This document shows positions 15,123 to 23,593 of a DNA stretch of 56,034 bases, one piece after another. The position numbers and the translations under genes are program-made. The DNA is taken from the NCBI GenBank assembly GCA_017508485.1, contig JAFVYV010000002.1, positions 1 to 56,034 of the forward strand, written 5' to 3'. A model generated the notes under the pieces. That model was not told the DNA's origin and made no database searches. It was given only the letters and a program-made list of their open reading frames with translations. The DNA is from Clostridia bacterium. GTDB taxonomy: Bacteria; Bacillota; Clostridia; Christensenellales; Borkfalkiaceae. Position 1 is the first letter of the stretch, and every line of letters starts with the position of its first letter.

Positions 15123-16525
15123 GAGTGTTAACTGTTGAAAATATGCGTAAGGCAGACGAGTACACCATAAACGTTTTAGGCATAAGTTCTTCTATATTAG
15201 TTGAACGGGCAGGAAAGGCTGTTACGGAAGAAATTTTAAAGCGTTTTGCTGGTGGCAGAGTGCTTATCGTAGCAGGTAAAGGCAACAACGGTGAAGATGC
15301 AAAAGTGGTACACAAACTGCTATCAAACAAGCACGGTTTTAACGCAAAACTTCTTGAAGTTTCAACTTTAGACCTTTCTTTACTTGAAAACGATTACGAT
15401 ATAATAGTAGACGGTATTTTCGGTACTGGTTTAAGTAAAGAAGTAAGTGGCAAATACTACGAAGTTATACAAAAAATCAACCAAAAAAATTGCATCAAAA
15501 TAAGCATAGATATTCCAAGTGGGCTTAACGGCAACACCGGGCTCGTTTTAGGTATAGCAGTTAAAGCCGACCTAACGGTTAGCATACAAGAGTATAAACC
15601 AGGTCTATTTATTGGCGACGGCATAGACTACTCTGGCGAAGTAGTAGGCAAAGACATTGGTATTAGCGTTTTTGAAGAAGATAACATAAATTTAACCACC
15701 ATTAGCGATATAAAAGAATTCTTCAAACCCCTAAAAAGAAGGGTGAATAAAGGCAACTTTGGTAAAGGTGGAATAATCGGTGGAAGCAGGGAGTATTTAG
15801 GCGCACCACTACTATCATTTAACGCACTATCAGTATTAAAAATGGGCGCAGGGTACTCATACCTTGCCGTAGAAAAAGACCTTTTACCCCTTTATATAGG
15901 CAAAAATCCAGAATGCATTTTGTTAACCTATGATAAAAAAGAAGACTTAGAAAAAATGCTTTCCTTAAACGCACTAGGCGTTGGCATGGGGCTTGGAAAT
16001 AAAACGGCTGACCTTTTAGAATATATACTAAAAAATTACAAAGGCAACCTTTTAATTGATGCAGACGGACTTAATATTTTATCAAAAAATTTAAGCCTAT
16101 TAAAAGACAAAAAGTGTAAAGTAATTTTAACCCCACACTTAAAAGAATTTTCAAGACTAACGGGGTTAGAAGTAGAGAAAATAAGGCAAAACCCTATAAA
16201 TATAGCAAAAAACTTTGCAAAAGAACAGGGGGTAGTTTTACTACTTAAAGATGCCGTTAGCATAATAACCGACGGCGAAACGGTTTATATAAACACAACC
16301 GGAACTTCAGGTATGGCAAAGGCAGGTAGTGGCGACGTCTTGAGTGGCATTATAGTAGGTTTAATGGCAAGGGGACTTTCTTCACTTGACGCAGGTAAGG
16401 TTGGCGCATACCTTTTTGGAAAAGCAGGGGAAAACGCAAGTAAAAAGCATACCGACTACGCAATGACGGCAAGTGATATAATAAACGAATTTGGTGGAGT
16501 AATAAAAGAAATTGAAGTCAACTAG
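15119..16525 (+). CDS. nnr: Bifunctional NAD(P)HX epimerase/dehydratase
   Basis: 468 aa repair enzyme. The N-terminal YjeF_N domain (1-205) epimerises hydrated NAD(P)H and includes VERAGKAVTEEI, GKGNNGEDA and IDIPSGLNG. The C-terminal ribokinase-like domain (about 215-468) removes water at the expense of ADP or ATP and has KGNFGKGGIIGGS and the nucleotide-binding GSGDVLSGI. Length and domain order match the usual fusion. It overlaps recX by 4 bp and the methyltransferase by 14 bp. Confidence 0.95.
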   Translation: MRVLTVENMRKADEYTINVLGISSSILVERAGKAVTEEILKRFAGGRVLIVAGKGNNGEDAKVVHKLLSNKHGFNAKLLEVSTLDLSLLENDYDIIVDGIFGTGLSKEVSGKYYEVIQKINQKNCIKISIDIPSGLNGNTGLVLGIAVKADLTVSIQEYKPGLFIGDGIDYSGEVVGKDIGISVFEEDNINLTTISDIKEFFKPLKRRVNKGNFGKGGIIGGSREYLGAPLLSFNALSVLKMGAGYSYLAVEKDLLPLYIGKNPECILLTYDKKEDLEKMLSLNALGVGMGLGNKTADLLEYILKNYKGNLLIDADGLNILSKNLSLLKDKKCKVILTPHLKEFSRLTGLEVEKIRQNPINIAKNFAKEQGVVLLLKDAVSIITDGETVYINTTGTSGMAKAGSGDVLSGIIVGLMARGLSSLDAGKVGAYLFGKAGENASKKHTDYAMTASDIINEFGGVIKEIEVN

Positions 16526-17417
16526 AAACAAAACTATAGATTTTAGCATAGAAGAAGGCAAAGAATTTTTTGATAGATGCCTAAATATTGACAATTTAGC
16601 CAATCCTATAAACAAAACGATTATAGGCGACACTTTAGAAGTTATGGATAGGTTAAAAGAAGGTTCAGTTGACCTAATTATTGCCGACCCACCTTACAAT
16701 ATGCAAAAGGACTTTAACGGAAATATCTTCAAAAAAATTGATGCCGAAAGTTATAAAGAATACACAAACGCTTGGCTTGAAAAGGCAATAAAATTACTAA
16801 AACCAAACGGCACAATTTACGTTTGTTGCGACCATATGTCAAGTTTAGTAATAGGAAGTCTTCTTACTGAAAAGTTGATAGTAAAAAACCGTATCACTTG
16901 GGAGCGTGAAAAAGGCCGTGGTGCAAAACGCAACTGGAAAAACGCAATGGAAGATATATGGTTTGCCGTAAAAAGTGAAGACTACACCTTTAATTTAGAT
17001 GCCGTAAAGGTAAGAAAAAAGGTTCTAGCCCCTTATAAAGAAAACGGCTTACCAAAGGACTGGGAAGAAACTTTAGATGGCAATTTTAGAAACACTTGCC
17101 CGTCAAATATATGGACCGATTTATCAGTACCTTACTGGTCAATGGCAGAAAATACTGCACACCCAACGCAAAAGCCGGAAAAGTTAATTGCAAAACTAAT
17201 TTTAGCAAGTAGTAACCCTGGCGATATAGTTTTTGACCCATTTTTAGGGTCAGGTACGACAAGCGTAGTTGCTAAAAAACTTGGTAGAAAATATATAGGG
17301 GTAGAACAAAACCCATTATACGCAACTTGGGCAGAAAAAAGGCTTTCTACTGCCGAAACGGACAAAGAAATTCAAGGTATAAAAAACGGAATTTTCTTAG
17401 CAAGAAACGAAAAATAA
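16512..17417 (+). CDS. Orphan beta-class DNA methyltransferase (N6-adenine/N4-cytosine)
   Basis: 301 aa. Catalytic motif IV DPPY is at residues 59-62 (DPPYNM) and the AdoMet motif at 241-248 (FDPFLGSG); motif IV before motif I defines the beta class. The stretches WEREKGRGAKRNWKN and HPTQKPEKL resemble the DpnA/M2 type enzymes that methylate GATC, so adenine methylation is the better guess. The start is a TTG at 16512 inside nnr; GGTGGAG lies 12 bp upstream, slightly far. No restriction endonuclease or specificity subunit lies nearby, and it sits in a housekeeping transcript, which suggests a regulatory or replication-linked rather than defensive role. Confidence 0.85.
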   Translation: MKSTRNKTIDFSIEEGKEFFDRCLNIDNLANPINKTIIGDTLEVMDRLKEGSVDLIIADPPYNMQKDFNGNIFKKIDAESYKEYTNAWLEKAIKLLKPNGTIYVCCDHMSSLVIGSLLTEKLIVKNRITWEREKGRGAKRNWKNAMEDIWFAVKSEDYTFNLDAVKVRKKVLAPYKENGLPKDWEETLDGNFRNTCPSNIWTDLSVPYWSMAENTAHPTQKPEKLIAKLILASSNPGDIVFDPFLGSGTTSVVAKKLGRKYIGVEQNPLYATWAEKRLSTAETDKEIQGIKNGIFLARNEK

Positions 17418-17424
17418 TTTGCCC

Positions 17425-17453
17425 TTGACAACCTTGTGGTGTAGGTATATAAT
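17425..17453 (+). promoter_or_regulatory. Promoter of zinc-ribbon/DUF4190 gene
   Basis: TTGACA, 17 bp, TATAAT, both consensus. Confidence 0.8.
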
Positions 17454-17482
17454 AAAAATACAAACAATAAGGAGAAACTTTT

Positions 17483-17869
17483 ATGTATTGTACTAAATGT
17501 GGAAAACAACTTGACAACGACGCCGTTATTTGCCCAGACTGTGGCGAAAAGACGGAAAATTATAGAGAAGACTTTTTTAAGGATGAAACTCCTGTAGGTC
17601 AAGAAGAAAAAAAGGCTAATAGTGAAGGGGAAAACGGAATGGCAATAGCAGGTTTTGTTTGCGCCTTTTTTATGCCTATACTAGGTTGGATATTTGGTGG
17701 AATAGGCTTAGCAAAAGCATTAAAACCAAACGGTAAAAGAAAGGGCCTAGCGATTGCCGCAATAATAATTGCAACCGTAGTGTTTATTGTAAATTTCTTT
17801 GTAAACACCTTTATAACAGCATTTTTTACTGAACTATTTGCAGAAATTTTTGGCTCTATGGCAGTCTGA
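17483..17869 (+). CDS. Zinc-ribbon DUF4190-like membrane protein
   Basis: 128 aa. N-terminal zinc ribbon with C3, C6, C17 and C20 (the same spacing as the protein at 950), a charged linker, then two hydrophobic segments (about 54-75 and 88-115) separated by KALKPNGKRKGLA, as in DUF4190. Expected to sit in the membrane with the ribbon in the cytoplasm. Monocistronic. Function unknown; proteins of this layout are common in clostridia. Confidence 0.75.
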   Translation: MYCTKCGKQLDNDAVICPDCGEKTENYREDFFKDETPVGQEEKKANSEGENGMAIAGFVCAFFMPILGWIFGGIGLAKALKPNGKRKGLAIAAIIIATVVFIVNFFVNTFITAFFTELFAEIFGSMAV

Positions 17870-17888
17870 TAAAATCTAAAGCATAAAA

Positions 17889-17925
17889 CAAAAACCACTT
17901 TATGTAAAAGTGGTTTTTTTATTTT
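17889..17925. terminator. Bidirectional intrinsic terminator
   Basis: Stem AAAACCACTT / AAGTGGTTTT with T-run, between convergent genes. Its stem is almost the same as that of the terminator at 21082-21114. Confidence 0.85.
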
Positions 17926-18132
17926 TTATTTTTGTAAAAGTTCTTCGTAAGGGACTTCAAACAGTTTAGCAAGTTTAATAAAATTTTGTAAGGTAGGAAT
18001 TGTAATTCCAAGTTCATACGCTTGGTAAGACTGATAGGTTATACCAAGTTCTATGGCAACTTCTTTTTGCGTTAGACCCATTTCCTTTCGTAATTCTTTT
18101 AAGTTTTTTGATAAATATAATAATTCTTTCAT
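17926..18132 (-). CDS. XRE-family helix-turn-helix regulator
   Basis: 68 aa consisting of a single HTH_3 domain: LKELRKEMGLTQKEVAIELGITYQSYQAYELG is the textbook pattern, with GLTQ starting the first HTH helix. No effector domain is attached. It is divergent from the secreted phosphoesterase; the 178-bp gap holds an inverted repeat ACAGTT-ATA-AACTGT (about 18207-18221) that could be its operator. Autoregulation and control of the divergent gene are inferred from this arrangement. No clear Shine-Dalgarno site. Confidence 0.8.
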   Translation of the reverse strand: MKELLYLSKNLKELRKEMGLTQKEVAIELGITYQSYQAYELGITIPTLQNFIKLAKLFEVPYEELLQK

Positions 18133-18310
18133 TTATAAAACCCAAGCGCACAAAGGTTGTTTTTACATATTATATACTTCAAGGCTACAAGTTGTCAACA
18201 AAAACACAGTTATAAACTGTATTATATTTCTATTATATACGTAATGTAGTATAATTTTTATACAAAATATAAATTTGTAAACAATTTTTAATATACAAGG
18301 AGGAATTTTT

Positions 18311-19978
18311 ATGAAACGATTTTGCAAAGTAGCATTAGCAGCCGTAATGGCTACTGCGGCAGTTGCTGTACCTATGAATATAGTGTCTAAACCTGAAGCA
18401 GAAGTTGTTGCATCAGCAAATTTTGATGAAAACAACATAGCGCTTTCATTTGGTGCAATTTCAGACGTGCATATTCAAAAGAACTCATACGCAGTAACGT
18501 CAGGCGACTACTGTAAGCCTTTATTTAGACAGGCTTTAGACTCTCTTATTACCCAAGCAAGCGTTCACGACAAAGATGGTTTAGATGCAGTTGTAGTAGC
18601 AGGTGACCTTATTGAAGTTGGCGTTGGTTCAGACAACCAACCTGGTAGAAATACAAGAAGCGCCGCTGAATTAAACGCATTTGCAGACGTAATTTACGAA
18701 TACAAAGACACAAGCATTGGCACAAACTTCATCACAACACCAGGTAACCACGACTGGAGAGGGGAATATACAAGAGATTTAGTAAGCCACCGTTATTTAT
18801 TTGGTGAAGAATACTTTACTAGTAACGATACTAGAAAGGAATATAGATTTGATGAAAAAGCAAGTTATCGTCACACGGCTATCGTAAAGAACGGTCAAGA
18901 ATTCCACTTTATCGTATTACAACCAGAACACGGCACAACACCTTATGCTTACAATCCAGTTGCTTTAGACTATTTAGAAGCAGACTTAAAAGATATCACA
19001 ACAAAAAACCCTAACGCATACGTTTACGTAGCAACACACGTTGCCCCAATTGACACAGCACGTGGTAGCGAATACGACTGGCGTGATAGCAAAGGCTTTT
19101 TATCAGAAGGTTTAATGGTAGACGTTGAAGATTCAAGATATGCCGATAAGTACGCTACAAGATATACTTATACAGACTTTGAAGGCAACCAAAAGAGCAT
19201 AAAGGTTGACAAGAACGGCAACACTATTAGAAAGATTTTACCTAAATATCCACAAGTAATGTCTTTTGCAGGTCATAGCCATTGTCCACTAAACGAAGAA
19301 AGAAGCATTTGGCAAGACACTTTCACAGCATTAAGCACTTCAAGTAGTAAATATACTTCTGATTTCCCAGATAGCGACCACGTTAATAACACTATTAACA
19401 CAACCACTGGTAATGAAAGAAACAGAGGGGGATTACTTGTTCAAGTTGACGTTAACGGCAACGTAAGAATTACAAGAGTAAACTTTTCTAGAAACTATTT
19501 AGTTGACAAAACTAACCTAGTTATAAAAGACGCTTGGGAATTAGAAGCACCAAAAGCAGATAAATCTCACTTAGTTAAGTATTCAAAAGCAACAAGAGTT
19601 GCTAATAATGAAGCACCTACAATGTCAGGTGAAATCACTTTAACTTTAGGTGAATACAAGAACTTAGCACAAAGTGATGATACTGAAACTTACAACGTAA
19701 AACTTTCAGTTCCAGCAGCAAAGGATGACGACTATAACTTAGTTGCTTACTATAATATTAAAGTTTACAAAGCAGGAACTTCAACTTTAGTTAAATCATA
19801 CAAGATTCGTTCAGACTTATTATTCTGTGACGTAAACAAGAACGAAAACACTCAAAGAGCAAACTTTGAATTCTTCTTAAAGTTATCAACAGGTAACTAC
19901 GATATAAAAGTTCAAGCAGTTGACTCTTGGGAAGCAGCAAGTAACTGGATTACTTACTCTAACTACACGGTTGCATAA
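18311..19978 (+). CDS. Secreted metallophosphoesterase
   Basis: 555 aa. A signal peptide (about 1-30) leads into a calcineurin-like phosphoesterase domain with all five metal-binding blocks: SDVH (D52, H54), GDL (D99), GNHD (N146, H147, D148), a later THVAP and GHSHC. These bind two metal ions and hydrolyse phosphomono- or diesters. The last 150 residues (from about 400) form a beta-rich module ending near SNWITYSNYTVA, likely for binding to wall or substrate. A GGAGG site and -10 TATAAT at 18250 precede it. The next gene, 14 bp on, encodes a wall-attached protein that may be its partner. Confidence 0.85.
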   Translation: MKRFCKVALAAVMATAAVAVPMNIVSKPEAEVVASANFDENNIALSFGAISDVHIQKNSYAVTSGDYCKPLFRQALDSLITQASVHDKDGLDAVVVAGDLIEVGVGSDNQPGRNTRSAAELNAFADVIYEYKDTSIGTNFITTPGNHDWRGEYTRDLVSHRYLFGEEYFTSNDTRKEYRFDEKASYRHTAIVKNGQEFHFIVLQPEHGTTPYAYNPVALDYLEADLKDITTKNPNAYVYVATHVAPIDTARGSEYDWRDSKGFLSEGLMVDVEDSRYADKYATRYTYTDFEGNQKSIKVDKNGNTIRKILPKYPQVMSFAGHSHCPLNEERSIWQDTFTALSTSSSKYTSDFPDSDHVNNTINTTTGNERNRGGLLVQVDVNGNVRITRVNFSRNYLVDKTNLVIKDAWELEAPKADKSHLVKYSKATRVANNEAPTMSGEITLTLGEYKNLAQSDDTETYNVKLSVPAAKDDDYNLVAYYNIKVYKAGTSTLVKSYKIRSDLLFCDVNKNENTQRANFEFFLKLSTGNYDIKVQAVDSWEAASNWITYSNYTVA

Positions 19979-19992
19979 GGGGGATAAATAAA

Positions 19993-21054
19993 ATGAAAAG
20001 AAGATTTACTTTATTATTCGCATTAATAGCGATTTTAGCAACAATTTTTGCTGTTGGTAGTCTTAACGTTTCAGCAGCAGGAACTCCTGCAACAGTTTGT
20101 CCTGACCAATTAGACGTAGATTACGTTTTACCAAGTAAAACAACAAGAAACCTTTTAACTGATGAAAACGCAGACTTTGGCGATATTTATTCAACTTATA
20201 ACAACACTCATAGTAGAGCAACAATGACTGTTAAACAAGAAAATAATGAAAATTATATCGCTATGCGTGCTAATGATGACGTTGGCGCTAACTATATTCT
20301 TAACACTTCAGTTTTAACTAACAAAATCAAGAACGGTTCAATTGTTAAAATTAAACTTGTGTTTAGACCAACTAAGGACTTCGCGGCAAACACTTCTAAG
20401 GCAGGAAGTAAGTTCATTATAAGACTTGACTCAACTAAGAACGACTTAAAAATCGGTAGCGTATTTTCAGACGACCAATTTGATGGCGAAACTTGGTTAA
20501 CTTATGAAAAGGAATTCACCCTAAAAGCAGATTGTAAGTACTTCCACTTCTACAACTATGCTCAACCAGGCCACGGTTGTGATATTAAGTATATTGAAAT
20601 CACTTATTTAGGCAGCAATGTTCCAGAAATTTCTACTAAAGAATATGATTACGACTCAAAGTCAAATCAAGACTTAGCAGTAACTGTTGACACTAAGGAA
20701 TTCCCTGTAGAAAGTTTATTCGTACAAGGTCCAGAAGATGAAAAAATGCACTTCGTTGCAAGAAACGCTTACAGCATGTCAGAAGACTTCAAAACTTTAA
20801 CAATTCAAGCAAGATGGTTAAAGACCCTTATTAACGGTGAACATACTTTCACTGTTCAAATTGAAGAAACTTACTACACCTTTACGGTTACAGTAACAGG
20901 TTATGAACCACCGGCCCAAGAACCAGACACGCCTGACACACCAGACACTCCAACTGATGACAAGGGTTGTGGCTCAGTAATCGGTATGGCAAGCGCACTT
21001 TTAAGCACGGCTTTACTTGCTGGCGCAGTTGTTGTACTAAAAAAGAAAAGATAA
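19993..21054 (+). CDS. Surface protein with C-terminal Cys-Gly/membrane anchor
   Basis: 353 aa. A signal peptide (cleavage near VSAAG, about residue 29) is followed by a beta-sandwich-like domain resembling a carbohydrate-binding module (about 60-210), an Ig-like segment (210-305), a low-complexity PDTPDTPDTPTDD linker, then KGCGSVIGM, a hydrophobic helix and KKKR at the end. This is a tripartite sorting signal in layout but lacks LPXTG; the short motif instead centres on Cys-Gly-Ser. Same operon as the phosphoesterase. Function probably adhesion or display; the anchor type is the notable feature. Confidence 0.7.
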   Translation: MKRRFTLLFALIAILATIFAVGSLNVSAAGTPATVCPDQLDVDYVLPSKTTRNLLTDENADFGDIYSTYNNTHSRATMTVKQENNENYIAMRANDDVGANYILNTSVLTNKIKNGSIVKIKLVFRPTKDFAANTSKAGSKFIIRLDSTKNDLKIGSVFSDDQFDGETWLTYEKEFTLKADCKYFHFYNYAQPGHGCDIKYIEITYLGSNVPEISTKEYDYDSKSNQDLAVTVDTKEFPVESLFVQGPEDEKMHFVARNAYSMSEDFKTLTIQARWLKTLINGEHTFTVQIEETYYTFTVTVTGYEPPAQEPDTPDTPDTPTDDKGCGSVIGMASALLSTALLAGAVVVLKKKR

Positions 21055-21081
21055 TTAAACTTCTATCCTTAAATTAAATTA

Positions 21082-21114
21082 AAAAAAACCACTTTTTCTA
21101 AAGTGGTTTTTTTG
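21082..21114. terminator. Bidirectional intrinsic terminator
   Basis: AAAACCACTTT-TTCT-AAAGTGGTTTT with long T-run. The stop codon of the minus-strand gene lies within it. Confidence 0.85.
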
Positions 21115-21841
21115 TTTTAAATTCCGTTAAGTTTTTTCTATACCTTCGTGGCATATACCTATCTTGCAGTTTAGTATTTTTTCTTTCCTTTATATTAACG
21201 CTATCAAAATAACGCTTAAAAAGTTCGCTAAAATACTCTTCGTTTTCGTGCAAATATAAGGTCGGCAGTTTTTTTGTATAAACAATTTGCTTATCGTTAC
21301 CGTTAAACAAAACCACCTTGTCTCTTTTAGTATCGTGAATAATAAAAGGGGTGTTTAGCCTATTCTTAAAATGGCTAAAAAGTAGGTCACTAATATCGTG
21401 GTCGGGGGAGATGTGAGAGTATAAAATGCCTTTATCCGTTTCAATAAACCTAACAAACCCTAAAAACCTATGTCGCTCAAGTGAAATTCTATCAACAATA
21501 TCGTTAAAAGCAAGTATTATAGGGTTATTAAACATTTTAAGTAAATTTTTCTTTTTGTCTATGGTAATATAAGCAAAATCAAAAATAATTTTTAACTTGA
21601 TATCTTCTCCATACCTAAAGGCATAACTAATTTTTTCAAGCGCAAACTGGTTGTATTTGTTAAGCGCACTTTTTACCCTTTTAACCCTTTCTTCATCAAC
21701 CTTAATTTCTTTAAGTGTATCAAAAATTGATACTTCAAACCCTCCAAAAACCAAGTTATCGGGGTATTCTTTTTTCAAAAAACTTTCAAATATGGCAGAA
21801 AGTATTCCGTCAACCGAATTTTCAATTTTATAGTAAAGCAT
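21098..21841 (-). CDS. Putative DNA metabolism protein (TIGR03915 type)
   Basis: 247 aa. It belongs with the family that accompanies the radical SAM/UDG-linked protein encoded just upstream; the two genes overlap by one base. Recognisable family features are the N-terminal YYKIENSVDGILSAIFESF and the mid-region FLGFVRF...LYSHISPDHDISDLL, and a basic C-terminus (RYMPRRYRKNLTEF). No catalytic motif is evident. In many bacteria this pair is fused or linked to a uracil-DNA glycosylase domain, implying DNA repair; none is fused here. A LexA-like box upstream of the operon supports a damage-response role. Confidence 0.82.
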   Translation of the reverse strand: MLYYKIENSVDGILSAIFESFLKKEYPDNLVFGGFEVSIFDTLKEIKVDEERVKRVKSALNKYNQFALEKISYAFRYGEDIKLKIIFDFAYITIDKKKNLLKMFNNPIILAFNDIVDRISLERHRFLGFVRFIETDKGILYSHISPDHDISDLLFSHFKNRLNTPFIIHDTKRDKVVLFNGNDKQIVYTKKLPTLYLHENEEYFSELFKRYFDSVNIKERKNTKLQDRYMPRRYRKNLTEFKTKKPL

Positions 21842-23091
21842 TAAAATTCCCCCGTTATGGTAGAAAGTATAACTTCGTTCTTATCAAATAATGAAAGCTG
21901 AGTTGCGTTATCATTTTGTTCTAACTGAAGAAGAAGTTTTCTTATTCTACCTTCCTTTTCTTCGCCAAAAAACTTGCCGGAACAGGTTATAAAATGCCTT
22001 GCCCTTTTAAGGACTATACGCATTTTTTTAAGGTCTTCAAAGGTCAGTTTAGTAAACTTTCTTGCTTCTCTTATTTTATAAGCACCCTTTAAGCCGATAC
22101 CAGGCACTCTAATTAAAAGTTCAACCGGCGCACTATTAACTTCTAGGGGAAAAAGCCCCAAATTTTTAAGCGCCCACGCACATTTAGGGTCAAATTCTTC
22201 TGCCAAATTTTCTTCCTTTTTGCAAAGTTCATCTACGGTAAATCCGTAAAAGCGAAGTAGCCAGTCGGCTTGGTAAAGCCTATGCTCTCTAAGTAAACTA
22301 ACTTGGTTATAAGGAAGAAGTGAAGTTTCAAAATTAGTAGGCACGTAAGAAGAATAGTACACCCTTTTAAGCCCTACGTTTTTATAAAGCGCACTTGTTA
22401 AATTAAGAATAATTCCATCCGTTTCACTAGTTGCTCCAACAATCATTTGAGTTGTTTGCCCTGCAGGGATAAACTTACCCTTTTTATTTTCACTTCTAAT
22501 AAACTTTTCCTTTTGAAGGGCAGTCATTGGCTTAATAATGCCGTTTTTATCCTTTTGTGGCGCCAAAAGTTTCAAACTCTTTTCACTTGGTAATTCAATG
22601 TTAAAACTCATTCTATCAACGTATTTTGCCGCCTCGTCAATTAACTCTTTATCGGCATTAGGAATACCTTTTAAGTGAATATACCCGTGAAAGTTATAAA
22701 CCGTTCTAAGTTTATAAACGGTTTCAAACAGTTTTTGCATAGTTTGGTTAGGGGTAGAAAAAACTGCAGAAGACAAAAATAACCCTTCAATATAGTTACG
22801 CTTATAAAACCCCATAACAAGTTCACAAATCTCATCAGGGGTGGCAGTAGCGCGTTCAATATCGTTAGTTCTACGGTTAACGCAATACAAACAGTCGTAT
22901 AAGCAGTCGTTACTCATTAAAATTTTAAGTAATGAAATGCACCTACCGTCGCTAGTAAAAGAGTGGCAAATACCACCAAGGTTGGCGTTACCAAGCCCAC
23001 CTAAGTTCTTTCTATTACTACCACTACTTGAACAAGACACGTCGTACTTTGCAGATTCAGTTAAAATTTGCAGTCTTTTTTCGTCTAACAT
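21841..23091 (-). CDS. Putative DNA modification/repair radical SAM protein
   Basis: 416 aa. The 4Fe-4S cluster motif is C63-xxx-C67-xx-C70 (DCLYDCLYCVNRR), near an unusual Cys-rich N-terminus (C20, C42, C51). A C-terminal helix-hairpin-helix, RVPGIGLKGAYKIREAR, should contact DNA. This architecture is the TIGR03916 family, found with TIGR03915 partners and often with UDG-type domains. The lesion or modification handled is unknown. First gene of a two-gene operon whose -35 box is overlapped by a LexA-type site. Confidence 0.88.
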   Translation of the reverse strand: MLDEKRLQILTESAKYDVSCSSSGSNRKNLGGLGNANLGGICHSFTSDGRCISLLKILMSNDCLYDCLYCVNRRTNDIERATATPDEICELVMGFYKRNYIEGLFLSSAVFSTPNQTMQKLFETVYKLRTVYNFHGYIHLKGIPNADKELIDEAAKYVDRMSFNIELPSEKSLKLLAPQKDKNGIIKPMTALQKEKFIRSENKKGKFIPAGQTTQMIVGATSETDGIILNLTSALYKNVGLKRVYYSSYVPTNFETSLLPYNQVSLLREHRLYQADWLLRFYGFTVDELCKKEENLAEEFDPKCAWALKNLGLFPLEVNSAPVELLIRVPGIGLKGAYKIREARKFTKLTFEDLKKMRIVLKRARHFITCSGKFFGEEKEGRIRKLLLQLEQNDNATQLSLFDKNEVILSTITGEF

Positions 23092-23108
23092 AACCCACCT
23101 TTTTAACT

Positions 23109-23137
23109 ATTATAAACCCCTAAAGATAAAAAGTCAA
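23109..23137 (-). promoter_or_regulatory. Promoter of radical SAM repair operon
   Basis: On the minus strand TTGACT, 17 bp, TATAAT, with the -10 element 18 bp upstream of the start codon. Confidence 0.7.
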
Positions 23138-23148
23138 ACATATGTTCG
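23135..23148 (-). promoter_or_regulatory. LexA (SOS) box overlapping the -35 element
   Basis: Minus strand CGAACATATGTTTG matches the Bacillus/Firmicutes LexA consensus CGAACRNRYGTTYC at 13 of 14 positions and shares three bases with the -35 hexamer. LexA binding here would block RNA polymerase. Confidence 0.6.
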
Positions 23149-23206
23149 CATTTTGTATTAACTTTTTTTAAGTAGAAGTAATAGTATAAACGGGGGGGGT
23201 GGATAA

Positions 23207-23527
23207 ATGGTTTTAAGTAAAGTAAATAGTAGGGTAAACGCAAGTTTTCAGTATTTATATCACGGACTAATATTCTTAAACGCAGGGAAAATAGAAGAAG
23301 GCAGGTTTTTACTTGACCTATCCTTAAAGGCGCTAAAGGTGGCAACGGAAAATGAAAAGGGCAAAAAACTTATCTTAACAAAAAACTTCAACCTATATTC
23401 TTTAAGAAAAGGGGACTTTAAAAAAATGCTACTTGACGACATTGTAGAAGAAACTTTGTATCTAACAAAAACAAAAAAAGAAGATAGCGACCTAAATAAA
23501 CTAAAGACCTTTTTACAAAGGGCATAA
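23207..23527 (+). CDS. Hypothetical helical protein
   Basis: 106 aa, basic, predicted helical, with no recognised domain. The opening FQYLYHGLIFLNAGKIEEGRF could be a short TPR-like helical pair. Support for a real gene: a G-rich ribosome-binding site (GGGGTGG) 5 bp before the ATG, location between two convergent/divergent units without overlap, and a terminator after it. It is divergent from the SOS-like repair operon and might share its LexA box. A run of eight G at 23192-23199 precedes it. Confidence 0.5.
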   Translation: MVLSKVNSRVNASFQYLYHGLIFLNAGKIEEGRFLLDLSLKALKVATENEKGKKLILTKNFNLYSLRKGDFKKMLLDDIVEETLYLTKTKKEDSDLNKLKTFLQRA

Positions 23528-23550
23528 CCCCTTAAAACTTTAGAAAGCGC

Positions 23551-23590
23551 AAAAAAAAGGGCGACTTAAAATCGCCCTTAAATTTTTTTA
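23551..23590. terminator. Bidirectional intrinsic terminator
   Basis: AAGGGCGA-CTTAAAA-TCGCCCTT flanked by A-run and T-run, between convergent genes. Confidence 0.85.
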
Positions 23591-23593
23591 ATT

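Noticed and set aside
16512..17417. Restriction-modification system
   Set aside because: Only a methyltransferase is present; neighbouring genes are housekeeping and none looks like an endonuclease.
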